From the NCBI RefSeq assembly GCF_024055725.1, contig NZ_JAMXMX010000002.1, positions 124,001-188,000 on the forward strand: 64,000 nucleotides of DNA. The letters run 5' to 3'. Positions within the stretch are counted from its first letter, which is position 1, and each line of letters opens with the position of its first letter. Below, piece by piece: positions 1-8,589 of this stretch. A program made the position numbers and the translations under genes. The notes below the pieces were generated by a model. That model searched no databases, was not told the origin of the DNA, and saw only the letters and a program-made list of their open reading frames with translations. The DNA comes from Actinoallomurus spadix. Its GTDB lineage: Bacteria; Actinomycetota; Actinomycetes; Streptosporangiales; Streptosporangiaceae.

Positions 1-1148
1 CTGTCGCCGTAGCGGAGCTCCGGGTAGGCGCGGCGGGCGTTGTCCAGCGCGGCCGGGTCGAACACCCGGACGTGGCCGCCCAGCCCGTGCATCGTGCGGG
101 CCACGTCGAGGGCCGGCGCGTCACGGATGTCGTCGGAGTTCGGCTTGAACGCCGCACCCCACGCCGCGATCCTCGCCCCGGCGAGCTGCCCGCCGAGCAG
201 CTCGCGTACCAGGTCGACCGTACGGGCGCGGCGGCGCCGGTTGATGGCGTCGACCTCGCGGAGGAACGACACGGCCTGGCCGACGCCGATCTCCTCGGCC
301 CGGTGCGCGAACGCGCGGATGTCCTTGGGCAGGCAGCCGCCGCCGAAGCCGAGGCCGGGCCGCAGGAACTTGCCGCCGATGCGGTCGTCGAGGGCGAGCG
401 AGTCGGCCAGGTCCTTGATGTCGGCGCCGACCGCCTCGCAGACCTCCGCCATCGCGTTGATGTAGGAGATCTTCGTGGCGAGGAAGGAGTTCGCCGCGAC
501 CTTGACGAGCTCGGCGGTGGCCAGGTCGGTCCGTACGACGGGCGTGCCCAGCTCCAGGATCGGGGCGAACGCCGCGCGGAGCCGCTCGTTCGCCCAGTCG
601 GAGGCCACACCGAAGACGAGACGGTCGGGGCGCATCGTGTCGTCGACGGCGAAGCCCTCGCGCAGGAACTCGGGGTTCCACGCCAGCTCGATCTGCGTGC
701 CGGCGGGCGCGAGTTCCTGGAGCACGTCGGTGAGGACGTAGGCGGTGCCGACCGGCACGGTCGACTTGCCGACCACGAGGGCGCGGCGCTCCAGGTGCGG
801 GGCGAGCGCGCGCACCGCCGCGTGGACGTAGGTCAGGTCGGCGGCGTCCGAGCCCGGCTGCTGCGGGGTGCCGACGCAGATGAAGTGGACGTCGCCGAAC
901 GCGCCCGCCTCCTCGAACGACGTGGTGAACCGCAGCCGCCCGGAGTCGAGCGCCTTCGTGAGGAGCTCGGGCAGGCCGGGCTCGAAGAACGGCACCTCGC
1001 CAGCGGCCAGCTTGGCGATCTTCTTTTCGTCGACGTCCACGCCGAGGACCTCGTACCCCAGGGCCGCCATGCAGACCGCGTGGGTGGCGCCCAGGTAACC
1101 GGTGCCGATGACGGTGAGCCGGGGCAGCTCGGTCGGCTTCGGGTTCAT
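1..1148 (-). CDS. ugd: UDP-glucose 6-dehydrogenase, C-terminus cut by window edge
   Basis: Oxidises UDP-glucose to UDP-glucuronate with two NAD+ in the cytosol. The reverse strand is open from an ATG at 1148 to the window edge, giving 382 visible residues. The N-terminus carries a Rossmann NAD motif (GTGYLGATHA near residue 15). The catalytic loop reads GFGGGCLPKD with the nucleophile at Cys272, as in Ugd/GDP-mannose dehydrogenases. A GGAGACAAGG ribosome site precedes the ATG. It is the last visible gene of a five-gene operon and lies 17 nt after a beta-helix gene. The context suggests it supplies a uronic acid donor to the GT2 synthase at 6425-7690. A GDP-mannose or other NDP-sugar substrate cannot be excluded from sequence alone. 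Confidence 0.88.
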   Translation of the reverse strand, partial: MNPKPTELPRLTVIGTGYLGATHAVCMAALGYEVLGVDVDEKKIAKLAAGEVPFFEPGLPELLTKALDSGRLRFTTSFEEAGAFGDVHFICVGTPQQPGSDAADLTYVHAAVRALAPHLERRALVVGKSTVPVGTAYVLTDVLQELAPAGTQIELAWNPEFLREGFAVDDTMRPDRLVFGVASDWANERLRAAFAPILELGTPVVRTDLATAELVKVAANSFLATKISYINAMAEVCEAVGADIKDLADSLALDDRIGGKFLRPGLGFGGGCLPKDIRAFAHRAEEIGVGQAVSFLREVDAINRRRRARTVDLVRELLGGQLAGARIAAWGAAFKPNSDDIRDAPALDVARTMHGLGGHVRVFDPAALDNARRAYPELRYGD

Positions 1149-1165
1149 CGCCTTGTCTCCCTCAT

Positions 1166-2320
1166 TCACTTGTTGACGCACTTGCCGTTCTTGGTGAGCC
1201 GACCGCCGCTCACCTTGTTGTCGCAGAGGATCGTGTTGCCGCCGGCCGTGTCGTTGATGCCGACACCGCCACCGCCGGCCAGGTCGATCTTGTTGCCGCG
1301 GAACAGGTTGCCACTGCCCCAGCCCTTGACGATCTGGTGGGTCTGGAAACCGTCCGCGGGGGTCTTCGTGCCGGTGTTGTCCTGGATCACGTAGTCGTTG
1401 CCCTTGACGTCGACCCAGGAGTCGTTGTGCTTGTCGCCGCCGAGGTTCGTCCCGTCGAAGACGTTGCCGACGACACGGCCGCCGGTCGTACCCTCCTTGA
1501 TGTCGACCGCCTCGGCGGTGGCCTGGATGACGTTGCCGCGTACGAGGTTGTGGTCGCTCTTGTCCATCTTCCCGCCGGAGACCTGGCCCCAGTTCGACTG
1601 GGCCGTGCCGAGGTAGACGCCTTCGCCGAACTTCGCGCGCCGCCGGCCGGTGTCCCAGATCTTGTTGTACTGGACCGTGTTGCCGGTGCTGAAGTCGCGC
1701 AGGTGGATGGCCTCGTCGCCGATGTCGTGGACGGTCAGGCCCTGGATGATCGAGCCGTTGCTGCCGTCCGCCATGACGCCCTTCTGGCTGTTCTGGACGC
1801 TGAAACCGATCAGGTGCCAGTACGCCGCGTGGTCGAGGTGGAAGGCGTAGCCCTTCTTGACGCCGCCGCCGTCGAGGATCGCCGCGGAGTCCCCGCACAG
1901 GCTGATCGGCCGGTCCGCCGTGCCGGACGCCCGGGTCGCGAACCTCCCCTGGAACGTGCCCGGCGACAGCTTGATGACGTCACCCGGCTTGGCCTGGTCG
2001 AGCGCGCTCTGCAGCGCGTCGGCGTCGCCGACGGTGCGCGTGGCGGCCGGGCAGGTGACCTTCCCCGCCCCGGCCGGGACGGGCAGGTCCGGCTCCGGGC
2101 CGGCCGGCGCGCCGCCGTCATCACCGTCGTCGCCGTCATCGCCGCCGGTGCCGGTGGCGGCGCCGGGGGCCGAGGACTCCGGCACGGGCCGGAGCCGGGA
2201 GGCGGTGTCGTGCCGTTTCGCGGGCGAGGACCCGCCGCCTCCGGCCAGCAGCCAGGTCACGCCGGCCACGAGGAGCGCGCCGACGACCAGGCCGGCGACG
2301 AACTTCACGTCGATCCTCAC
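1166..2320 (-). CDS. Exported right-handed beta-helix protein (third of three in operon)
   Basis: This 384-residue protein starts at a GTG that overlaps the upstream stop codon (GTGA). Residues 8-26 form a signal or membrane anchor, followed by a Gly/Asp-rich linker with a GDDGDD run (about 57-70). From about residue 90 it has turn-rich parallel beta-helix repeats with Asn ladders (NTVQYNKI, NLVRGNVI, NLFRGNKI), the fold of pectate lyases and polyuronate epimerases. Three or four Cys residues could form disulfides outside the cell. Its place between a polysaccharide synthase and a UDP-sugar dehydrogenase suggests it cleaves, epimerises or binds the polymer. No specific catalytic residues are claimed. 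Confidence 0.8.
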   Translation of the reverse strand: MRIDVKFVAGLVVGALLVAGVTWLLAGGGGSSPAKRHDTASRLRPVPESSAPGAATGTGGDDGDDGDDGGAPAGPEPDLPVPAGAGKVTCPAATRTVGDADALQSALDQAKPGDVIKLSPGTFQGRFATRASGTADRPISLCGDSAAILDGGGVKKGYAFHLDHAAYWHLIGFSVQNSQKGVMADGSNGSIIQGLTVHDIGDEAIHLRDFSTGNTVQYNKIWDTGRRRAKFGEGVYLGTAQSNWGQVSGGKMDKSDHNLVRGNVIQATAEAVDIKEGTTGGRVVGNVFDGTNLGGDKHNDSWVDVKGNDYVIQDNTGTKTPADGFQTHQIVKGWGSGNLFRGNKIDLAGGGGVGINDTAGGNTILCDNKVSGGRLTKNGKCVNK

Positions 2321-4296
2321 AGCGCCTCCCGTACCTGGTCGTCCGCGCCACCCGACGGAAGCGCGATCGCCAGCAGGTCGGGGCTCGTCTCGGTCGTGGG
2401 CACCTTACGCGCCCGCTGCAGCGCCAGCACCGGCCGCTGCTCGAGCGTGCGCTGACCCTCGTACGGGTGGACGTGGCGGCGGCCGATCCGCAGCCCGCTG
2501 CCGCGCGAGCGCAGCGCCGAGACGACGACGAGCAGGAAGACGAGGGTCCAGATGATGTTCATCGGCTTGGCGACCCGCCGGACCTCCGTCCAGAAGCCCG
2601 CGGTGTCGTGCCAGCCCGCCGTGCCGTTGTTCGAGATCGCCGCCGTGCCCTTCGCCCGGGACACGTCCAGCGCGCTGGTACCGGCACCGCCGAACGTGTT
2701 GCCCGTGATCCGGGCGCCGCCGACCTGGCCGACCAGCGAGACGCCGTGCCGCGACGCCGACTGCACCGTGTTGCCGATCACCGAGCCCGTCGAGTCGCGC
2801 AGGTAGATGGCGGTCTCGGTGTCGTCGACGATGTTGCCGGCGACGTTCGCCGAGGTGACCCCGCCGCGCAGCACGATGCCCTGGCGGTCCTGCCCGCTCA
2901 GCTGGTTGCCGGAGATCTGCACGCCGGTCGCGTCACCGCTCGCGACGATGCCCATGTCACCGCCGACGACCTTGCTGGTCTGCACGGCCAGGTGGGTGCC
3001 GCCGAGCAGTTCGACGCCGTAGCGCCGATTGTCCCGCGCGGTGCTGCTGGTCACGGAGCTGTCCCCGTACGCGCGCGGGGACTCGCCGCTCGCGGACGGG
3101 CCGTTGGCCAGCGGCTGGCCGTTGAGGGTGAACCCGTTGCCGCCGTTGTCCGCGGCGGTGCAGCCGGTGATGCGGACGTTCTCGGTACCCCGGGACAGGA
3201 CGAACCCGTCGCCCCGGCTGCCGGTGACCGTGGTGTTCTCGATGCTGGCGTTCCGGGCGAACCGGTGCATCAGCACGCCGTTCACCTGGCTGTTCTCGAT
3301 CCGGTTGTTCGTGATCTGCGTCGCGTCGGAGGCGGACACGAAGATCCCGTACGCGTCGCCGCGGATGGTGCTGTGGTCGACCGACCCGGTGACGAGGTTG
3401 GCGGTCGGGACCAGGAAGCCGACGCTCGTCCTCCCGTTCGACGTCGTGACCTCGACCTCGTCCCCGCTGCCCCGCGTCGTGTCGGTGGTGCCGTCGGCCA
3501 GCCTCACCCGCTTGGGCGCCGAGGCGCGGGGGTCGACGCGCTCGGCGGCGGCGTCGGGCCGGTCGCTGCCGGTCATGGCGATCCCACCGGTGGGTCCGCT
3601 CCAGAAGCCCAGGTCCGAGACCTGGGCGTACTTCATCTGGAACTCGCCGCCGATCGCGCGGATGTAGGCCCGCCCATCACCGAGGCGCGTATCCGTGGCC
3701 CCGGCCTGTTCGTTCCAGCTCATGATCCGCACCGGGTTCTGCGCCGAACCGTTGATCCGGATGCTCGCGCCGAATCCGACGATCGAGGTGAACGACCCCG
3801 GCACGCTCTTCATCCGGATCGTCAGCGGCCCCGACGAGCTCTGCAGCACCAGCTTGGCGCCCGACGCGACGAACACGTTCACGCCCAGCACGTACGAGCC
3901 GTCATTCTGCCGCTGGAAGTCCCGCTGGGCGTACTTCTGCAGGTCGGCGACGTAGTACGGCCGGCTGCGCTGCGGCAGCACCAGCGTCTTGCCGATCGAG
4001 GAGCCGAAGATGTTCGGCTGGCGCATCGCGGCCGCCCGCGTGCCGCCCCGCCGCAGCGTCGAGGTCAGCACGGCGTTGGTCTGCATGATGCGCTGGCTCT
4101 CCTGGTCGACCAGCGCCGCCTCCTGCCGCGCGTCGTTCGGCGACACGTCGTCGACGGCCGGCAGGCCGGGGGCCTTCTTCGTGTACTGCACGTAGGCGTA
4201 CGTGCCGCCGGCGGCCAGTCCCAGCACCAGGACGGTGGTGACCAGCCGCCGGCCGCGCCGGCGCGGCGCCGCCTCGCCGGAGTCAGGCGCTGCCAT
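2317..4296 (-). CDS. Membrane-anchored beta-helix protein (second of three)
   Basis: A 659-residue protein with an N-terminal transmembrane helix (about 18-36), a large extracytoplasmic region and a second helix near 575-595 (PMNIIWTLVFLLVVV). A basic tail of about 60 residues follows, containing HPYEGQRTLEQRP. Residues 300-560 are parallel beta-helix repeats (ITNNRIENS, VQISGNQLSG, ITGNTFGG). It is a full-length paralogue of the gene at 4333-6423, sharing the phrases IFGSS/A-GKTLVLPQR, PVRIMSW and YAQVSDLGFWSG. The two anchors would hold the beta-helix just outside the membrane next to the GT2 synthase. Polymer epimerase or lyase activity is an inference from fold and context. Confidence 0.82.
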   Translation of the reverse strand: MAAPDSGEAAPRRRGRRLVTTVLVLGLAAGGTYAYVQYTKKAPGLPAVDDVSPNDARQEAALVDQESQRIMQTNAVLTSTLRRGGTRAAAMRQPNIFGSSIGKTLVLPQRSRPYYVADLQKYAQRDFQRQNDGSYVLGVNVFVASGAKLVLQSSSGPLTIRMKSVPGSFTSIVGFGASIRINGSAQNPVRIMSWNEQAGATDTRLGDGRAYIRAIGGEFQMKYAQVSDLGFWSGPTGGIAMTGSDRPDAAAERVDPRASAPKRVRLADGTTDTTRGSGDEVEVTTSNGRTSVGFLVPTANLVTGSVDHSTIRGDAYGIFVSASDATQITNNRIENSQVNGVLMHRFARNASIENTTVTGSRGDGFVLSRGTENVRITGCTAADNGGNGFTLNGQPLANGPSASGESPRAYGDSSVTSSTARDNRRYGVELLGGTHLAVQTSKVVGGDMGIVASGDATGVQISGNQLSGQDRQGIVLRGGVTSANVAGNIVDDTETAIYLRDSTGSVIGNTVQSASRHGVSLVGQVGGARITGNTFGGAGTSALDVSRAKGTAAISNNGTAGWHDTAGFWTEVRRVAKPMNIIWTLVFLLVVVSALRSRGSGLRIGRRHVHPYEGQRTLEQRPVLALQRARKVPTTETSPDLLAIALPSGGADDQVREAL

Positions 4297-4332
4297 CGCG
4301 TACCTCCCGCTTTCGCGTCGTCCCTGTGCCGG

Positions 4333-6423
4333 TCATCGTCCGTCTCCGCCCGCGGTGAGGCCCCGCAGCGCGCGCGCCGGGCGCTCCGCGAGCCGCCGCT
4401 GCGCCGCGTACGGGTCGATCCCGCGCCGGTTCCGCCGGGGAAGGGCGCGCGACCGGACCATCATGAAGACCACGATGAGGAACACGGCGGCCCAGATGAC
4501 GTTCATCGGCTTGGCGTACCGCATCGCCTTCGTCAGCAGGCCGGACGTGTCGTCCCAGCCGGAGGTGTCATTGTTCTCCCTGGTCAGCGCGCCGTGCGAA
4601 CCGGCCTTGCTGATCGCGCTCGGCCCGGACCCGCGCAGGGTGTTGCTGACCACGTGCGTGCCGCCGGTGCCGCCGCGCAGCACGATGCCGTGCTCGGTCG
4701 CGCCCCGGACGATGTTGCCCGACAGCTTGCCGCTCGAGTCGCGCAGGTAGATGCCGACCTGCACGCCGTTCACGAGGTTCCCGGCGACCTGCGCGCCGGT
4801 GACCTTCTCGCGCAGCGCGATGCCCTGACGCCGCTGCCCGCTCAGCTGGTTGCCAGAGATTTGCACGTCCGTGGCCGCGGACCGGACGACGATGCCCATG
4901 TCGCTGCCGATGACCTTGCTGGTCTGCACCGCCAGCCGGTTGCCGCCCAGGACCTCGATGCCGTAGTGGCCGTTGTCCCGGGCCGTGCTGCCGTTGACCG
5001 AGCTGTTGCCGTACGCCTGCGGGGACTCCCCGCTCGCCGACGGGCCGACCGCGAGCGGCCGCCCGTTGAGGGTGAACCCGTTGCCGTGGTTGCGCTCGGA
5101 CGTGCTGCCGGTGATCCGGACGCCCTCCGTGGCGCGGGACAGCACGAACCCGTCCCCGCCGCTGCCGCTGACCGTGGTGTTCTGGACGCTGGCGTCCTTG
5201 GTGTACCGGTGCAGCAGGACGCCGTGGGCGAGGCTGTTCTCGACCCGGTCGTCGATGATCTGCGTCTGCGTCGACCCGGAGACGAAGATCCCGTACGCGT
5301 CGCCCGTGATCCGGCTGTGCTTCACCGCCCCGGTGACGAGGCCGGCGGCCGGCACGTGCGACGCGGTGCCGCCCGGGCCGGCCGGGGCGACCTCGACGTC
5401 GCCGGGCCCGACGGCGCCGGTCTCGTTCTTCTTGCCGGCCAGCCGCCGCCGCTTGGCCTCGTGCCGCTGGTCCTTGTTCAGGTGCCGGGCCGCGTTGGCG
5501 GGCCGCTCGGTGCCCGTGAGCGCGATGCCGCCCGTACGGCCGCTCCAGAACCCCAGGTCGGACACTTGCGCGTACGTCATGCGGAACGCGCCGCCGATCG
5601 CGCGGAGGTACGCCCGCCCGTCGTTCACCTGCGTGTCGGGCCGGCGCGTACGCGCGTCCCAGCTCATGATGCGGACCGGCGCCTGGGCGGTGCCGGTGAC
5701 GGTGATGGTCCCGCCGAACCCGACGATCGAGCTGAACGAGCCCGGGACGCTGCCCATCCGGATCGTCAGCGGCCGTCCGTTGCTCTGCAGCGTCAGCTTC
5801 GCGCCGTCGGCCACGAAGACGTGCGCGCTGAGCAGGTACGAGCCGTCGCGCAGCCGCCGGAAGTACCGGCCGCCGTACCGCGCCAGGTCCGTCAGCGTGT
5901 ACGCCGAGTCATCGGTGCGCTGCGGCAGGACGAGCGTCTTGCCGTGCGCCGAGCCGAAGATCTGCGGCTGCTTCCACGTCAGCGCCTCCTTGCCGCCCGC
6001 CTGCATCAGCGACGACAGGACGGCCCGGATCTGGATGATCCGCTCGTCCTCCTGGTCGACCAGGGCGGCCTCCCGCCCGCCGTCGTCCCGGCTCGCGGCG
6101 GCGCCGGCCTGCGGCGGGGTGGCGGCCGCGGGCGGGATGGCGGCCGGCGCTCCCGCCGCGCCGGCGGGCGTACGGGACGCGGCGGGCCGCGCCGTCCGCG
6201 CCTTCGTCCGGGAGGTCTGCGGCGTCGGGAAGACGTGGATCGCCCGGGGGGTCCGCGGGTGGGCCGTGGTGCGATGCGGGGCGGGGGAGGGCGTGGCCGC
6301 GTGGACGTCCGCGGGCAGCAGCGGCACGCCGAGCGCGAGCGCCGCGACCAGGAGCCCGCGCGCCCCGGCGCTCAGGGGAACGCGGTGGCGGCCCGGTCTT
6401 CCACCGGGCGTCGTGGCCGTCAC
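4333..6423 (-). CDS. Membrane-anchored beta-helix protein (first of three)
   Basis: A 696-residue protein starting at GTG 6423, one nucleotide after the GT2 stop, so translation is probably coupled. It has an N-terminal hydrophobic segment (about 23-42), an Ala/Pro/Thr-rich linker to about 120, a conserved domain shared with its neighbour, and beta-helix repeats (about 330-600). A C-terminal helix (PMNVIWAAVFLIVVF) is followed by a short basic tail with the motif DPYAAQRRLAERP, matching the paralogue's HPYEGQRTLEQRP. The conserved tail after the last helix may contact a cytoplasmic partner such as the synthase. Its function is unproven. AlgG-like epimerases are the closest functional analogy. 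Confidence 0.82.
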   Translation of the reverse strand: MTATTPGGRPGRHRVPLSAGARGLLVAALALGVPLLPADVHAATPSPAPHRTTAHPRTPRAIHVFPTPQTSRTKARTARPAASRTPAGAAGAPAAIPPAAATPPQAGAAASRDDGGREAALVDQEDERIIQIRAVLSSLMQAGGKEALTWKQPQIFGSAHGKTLVLPQRTDDSAYTLTDLARYGGRYFRRLRDGSYLLSAHVFVADGAKLTLQSNGRPLTIRMGSVPGSFSSIVGFGGTITVTGTAQAPVRIMSWDARTRRPDTQVNDGRAYLRAIGGAFRMTYAQVSDLGFWSGRTGGIALTGTERPANAARHLNKDQRHEAKRRRLAGKKNETGAVGPGDVEVAPAGPGGTASHVPAAGLVTGAVKHSRITGDAYGIFVSGSTQTQIIDDRVENSLAHGVLLHRYTKDASVQNTTVSGSGGDGFVLSRATEGVRITGSTSERNHGNGFTLNGRPLAVGPSASGESPQAYGNSSVNGSTARDNGHYGIEVLGGNRLAVQTSKVIGSDMGIVVRSAATDVQISGNQLSGQRRQGIALREKVTGAQVAGNLVNGVQVGIYLRDSSGKLSGNIVRGATEHGIVLRGGTGGTHVVSNTLRGSGPSAISKAGSHGALTRENNDTSGWDDTSGLLTKAMRYAKPMNVIWAAVFLIVVFMMVRSRALPRRNRRGIDPYAAQRRLAERPARALRGLTAGGDGR

Positions 6424-6424
6424 C

Positions 6425-7690
6425 TCAGACCGCCTGCTTCTGCAGCGTGGCGGCGGACTGCCCGGCCCCGCCGATCTGGTCGGAGGTGCGCGTCAGCCAG
6501 CCCTGCTTGTTCATGGTGACGAAGGCGTACAGCTTGATCGGCAGCGCGATCATCATGACCACGACCGCGGTCAGCGGCAGCAGCAGGATCTCCTGCGGAT
6601 GCCGCTTGAGGTGCGACCACCCGCGGATGCCACGGCCGGCGAGCATCCAGCCCACCGACAGGCCGATGCCCAGCGGCCCGAGGTGCATCCGGCTGAAGAC
6701 GAAGTACCCCAGCGTGACGCCCATCGTGACCGGCGTCAGCAGGATCTGCAGCACGGTGACCTTGGTGACGAAGGGCGTCTTCCACAGCCAGCCCTTCCAC
6801 AGGGCGGTGAGGTAGCAGCGGTAGGAGTTGCGGCTCCAGCGGACGCGCTGCTTGACGAAGGCGCGGAAGCTCGCCGGGAACATCGACACCGCGCGGGCCG
6901 AGGACTGGTGGACGGTCTTGTAGCCCTGGGAGAGCGTCAGCCAGGTCAGGCGGCCGTCGTCACCGGCGATGCAGCGGCGGCCCAGGAAGAACTCGTTCTC
7001 CAGGTGCTCCACCACGGGCAGGACGACGGACCGGCGGTAGGCCGCGGTGCGGCCGGACAGGCAGGCGACGCCGCCCTTGCTGCCCATGGCCGGCACGTAG
7101 TCGTAGTAGCGGAGGTTGACGAGCCAGTCCGCGATGCGCCGCCAGACGCTGGTGGTGCGCTGGTAGACGTTCTGCTGGGTGCCGACGCCGCCGACCTCGG
7201 GGTCCTCGAACGGCATCTGCACGGCCGCCAGCAGACCCGGCTCCCACCAGGTGTCGGAGTCCGCGAACACGACGACGTCGTACTTCGCCGCCCGGATGCC
7301 CACGCCGAGCGCCGAGCGCTTGCCGGCGTGCTCGTAGACCAGCACGTTGAGCCGGGGGTCGGTGACCTGGGCGAGCCGGCGCTGGGCCTCGCGGTCCGCG
7401 ACGTCGATCACGATGATGACCTCGTCCGGGTCCTGGTCGAGCCAGCTGCTCAGGCAGCGCAGCAGGATGTCCGGGTCCTCCCGGTAGGACGGGACGACCA
7501 CCGAGACGGTGGTGCGAAAGCCGTTGACGACGGGCTTGTACAGCCGCGACAGGACCACGCGGTAGAGCCAGAGCGACCAGACCAGCAGGCCGGCGAGGCC
7601 CAGCGGGACGAACGTCTTCCAGCCGCCTCCGGCCGTCGCCGCCGCGATCCAGGTCCAGGCATGGCTGAACCATGCAGTGATAGACGACAA
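6425..7690 (-). CDS. Processive family 2 glycosyltransferase (hyaluronan/cellulose-synthase type)
   Basis: A 421-residue membrane enzyme that would polymerise a sugar from an NDP donor and extrude the chain. It shows the full processive GT2 signature: DSD (144-146), an acceptor loop with SGRTAAYRR (212-220), GDD (243-245) and QRVRW (281-285). Membrane helices lie at about 28-46 and four or so after residue 300. The start is TTG 7690, chosen for the GGGGGAAGGA ribosome site 7 nt upstream and because no better in-frame start exists. It is the first gene of the operon. With UDP-glucose dehydrogenase downstream, a glucuronate-containing product (hyaluronan-like or polyuronate) is plausible, but the substrate is inferred. 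Confidence 0.88.
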   Translation of the reverse strand: MSSITAWFSHAWTWIAAATAGGGWKTFVPLGLAGLLVWSLWLYRVVLSRLYKPVVNGFRTTVSVVVPSYREDPDILLRCLSSWLDQDPDEVIIVIDVADREAQRRLAQVTDPRLNVLVYEHAGKRSALGVGIRAAKYDVVVFADSDTWWEPGLLAAVQMPFEDPEVGGVGTQQNVYQRTTSVWRRIADWLVNLRYYDYVPAMGSKGGVACLSGRTAAYRRSVVLPVVEHLENEFFLGRRCIAGDDGRLTWLTLSQGYKTVHQSSARAVSMFPASFRAFVKQRVRWSRNSYRCYLTALWKGWLWKTPFVTKVTVLQILLTPVTMGVTLGYFVFSRMHLGPLGIGLSVGWMLAGRGIRGWSHLKRHPQEILLLPLTAVVVMMIALPIKLYAFVTMNKQGWLTRTSDQIGGAGQSAATLQKQAV

Positions 7691-8589
7691 GGTGATCCTT
7701 CCCCCGGCGCCGTGACCGGCGCCAACCCCAAGATCAGCTTGAGAGCGGCAGCTCCCCCACGTGACTGGGCGCCATTGCCCCGGAAGTCACGTCAATCTCT
7801 TTAGACTCCGAATAAATATCAAACCCTCAAGTACAACCACAACACCGGCGATCCACCTGTAACGGCATCGAAACCTGAAAGCGGAAGCATGAAGTGCGTT
7901 TCGTGTTTTTTATTGGAAGGGGGGTTGAATAAGGGGCGGCCTGAAAATCGCCTTCATGGAAGCCGTGCACCGGGCCCGATTCCGGCACCGGGCGGCCGCG
8001 CGGTCTGGCGATCGGTGCTGGTCGCTGCGCCGTCGCGCAGGGAGTCCCAGGGTCGGGTGTACGCGCCGGGTATCGTCCGTGGCGAACAAATGATCTCTGT
8101 GTGAGATCGGGGTGACGAGGGCGACGCCGCGCCGGAGCGATGGCGATTCCGTGCCGTTGAGGATGCCGGTAAAACTGATTCACCTTCGTCTGGCCGACGG
8201 CGGATGATGCCGTGAAAGCCGGGACGAAAATGCGCGCGCAGCGCTTTATGCGGTCGATTCTGTCATGATGTTCTGACCTTCCGGAATCCCTGCTCGGTTC
8301 CGGTGACGGGCCTCCGCGCCCCACCGCCTTCGATCCGGCGCCGCGCTCAGCCGCAGGTCGGCCGGGTGCGGTGCCGCCGTGGACGTCTCCGGTGGGGCGG
8401 GAGGAGGGGTGAGGCGTCGCGAACGGACGCCGTGCGGTAAGTGGACGAACCACCCATAGGTCAGAAACCGGAAAAAAGCCGCAGGTTGGACGGCCACCTG
8501 TGGTCGTGCCGCGCCGGTCGGTGAGTGAGACGCGGGACGTGGGTTACGTTCGCGACGTGAGATTAACCGTATTGACCGGAGGTGAGCCG
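7691..8589. other. 899-nt intergenic region between divergent genes
   Basis: No convincing gene is present. The region is less GC-rich than its surroundings, especially 7795-7930 and 8160-8280. Reading frames up to about 200 codons occur on the minus strand, but they lack ribosome sites and have His/Arg/Pro/Ala-skewed composition. The region holds the leader of the GT2 operon (minus) and the promoter of the methyltransferase at 8590 (plus). The strong inverted repeat at 7759-7792 is listed separately. The rest is unexplained. Confidence 0.6.
7759..7792 (-). promoter_or_regulatory. Strong inverted repeat in the GT2 operon leader
   Basis: Eight-bp arms ACGTGACT (7759-7766) and AGTCACGT (7785-7792) enclose a second GC-rich pairing (GGGC with GCCC). 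The element ends about 70 nt before the TTG start of the synthase. It could be an operator or an RNA stem that attenuates the leader. It was not recognised as a known riboswitch class. Confidence 0.5.

Noticed and set aside
2467-6519. Open frame of 1350 codons on the plus strand over the beta-helix genes
   Set aside because: It is the antisense shadow of two well-supported genes. Composition is Arg/Ala/Asp/Val-skewed with no domain signature, and GC-rich codon bias on the other strand explains the lack of stops.
7691-8100. Possible c-di-AMP or c-di-GMP riboswitch ahead of the polysaccharide operon
   Set aside because: I looked for the conserved sequence blocks of both classes on the minus strand and did not find them. 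Only the inverted repeat at 7759-7792 remains.
7827-8453. A 208-codon minus-strand frame in the long intergenic region
   Set aside because: No ribosome site, composition biased to Arg/Pro/Ala/Ser, and no similarity to any family that I recognise. The segment is better read as leader and promoter DNA.
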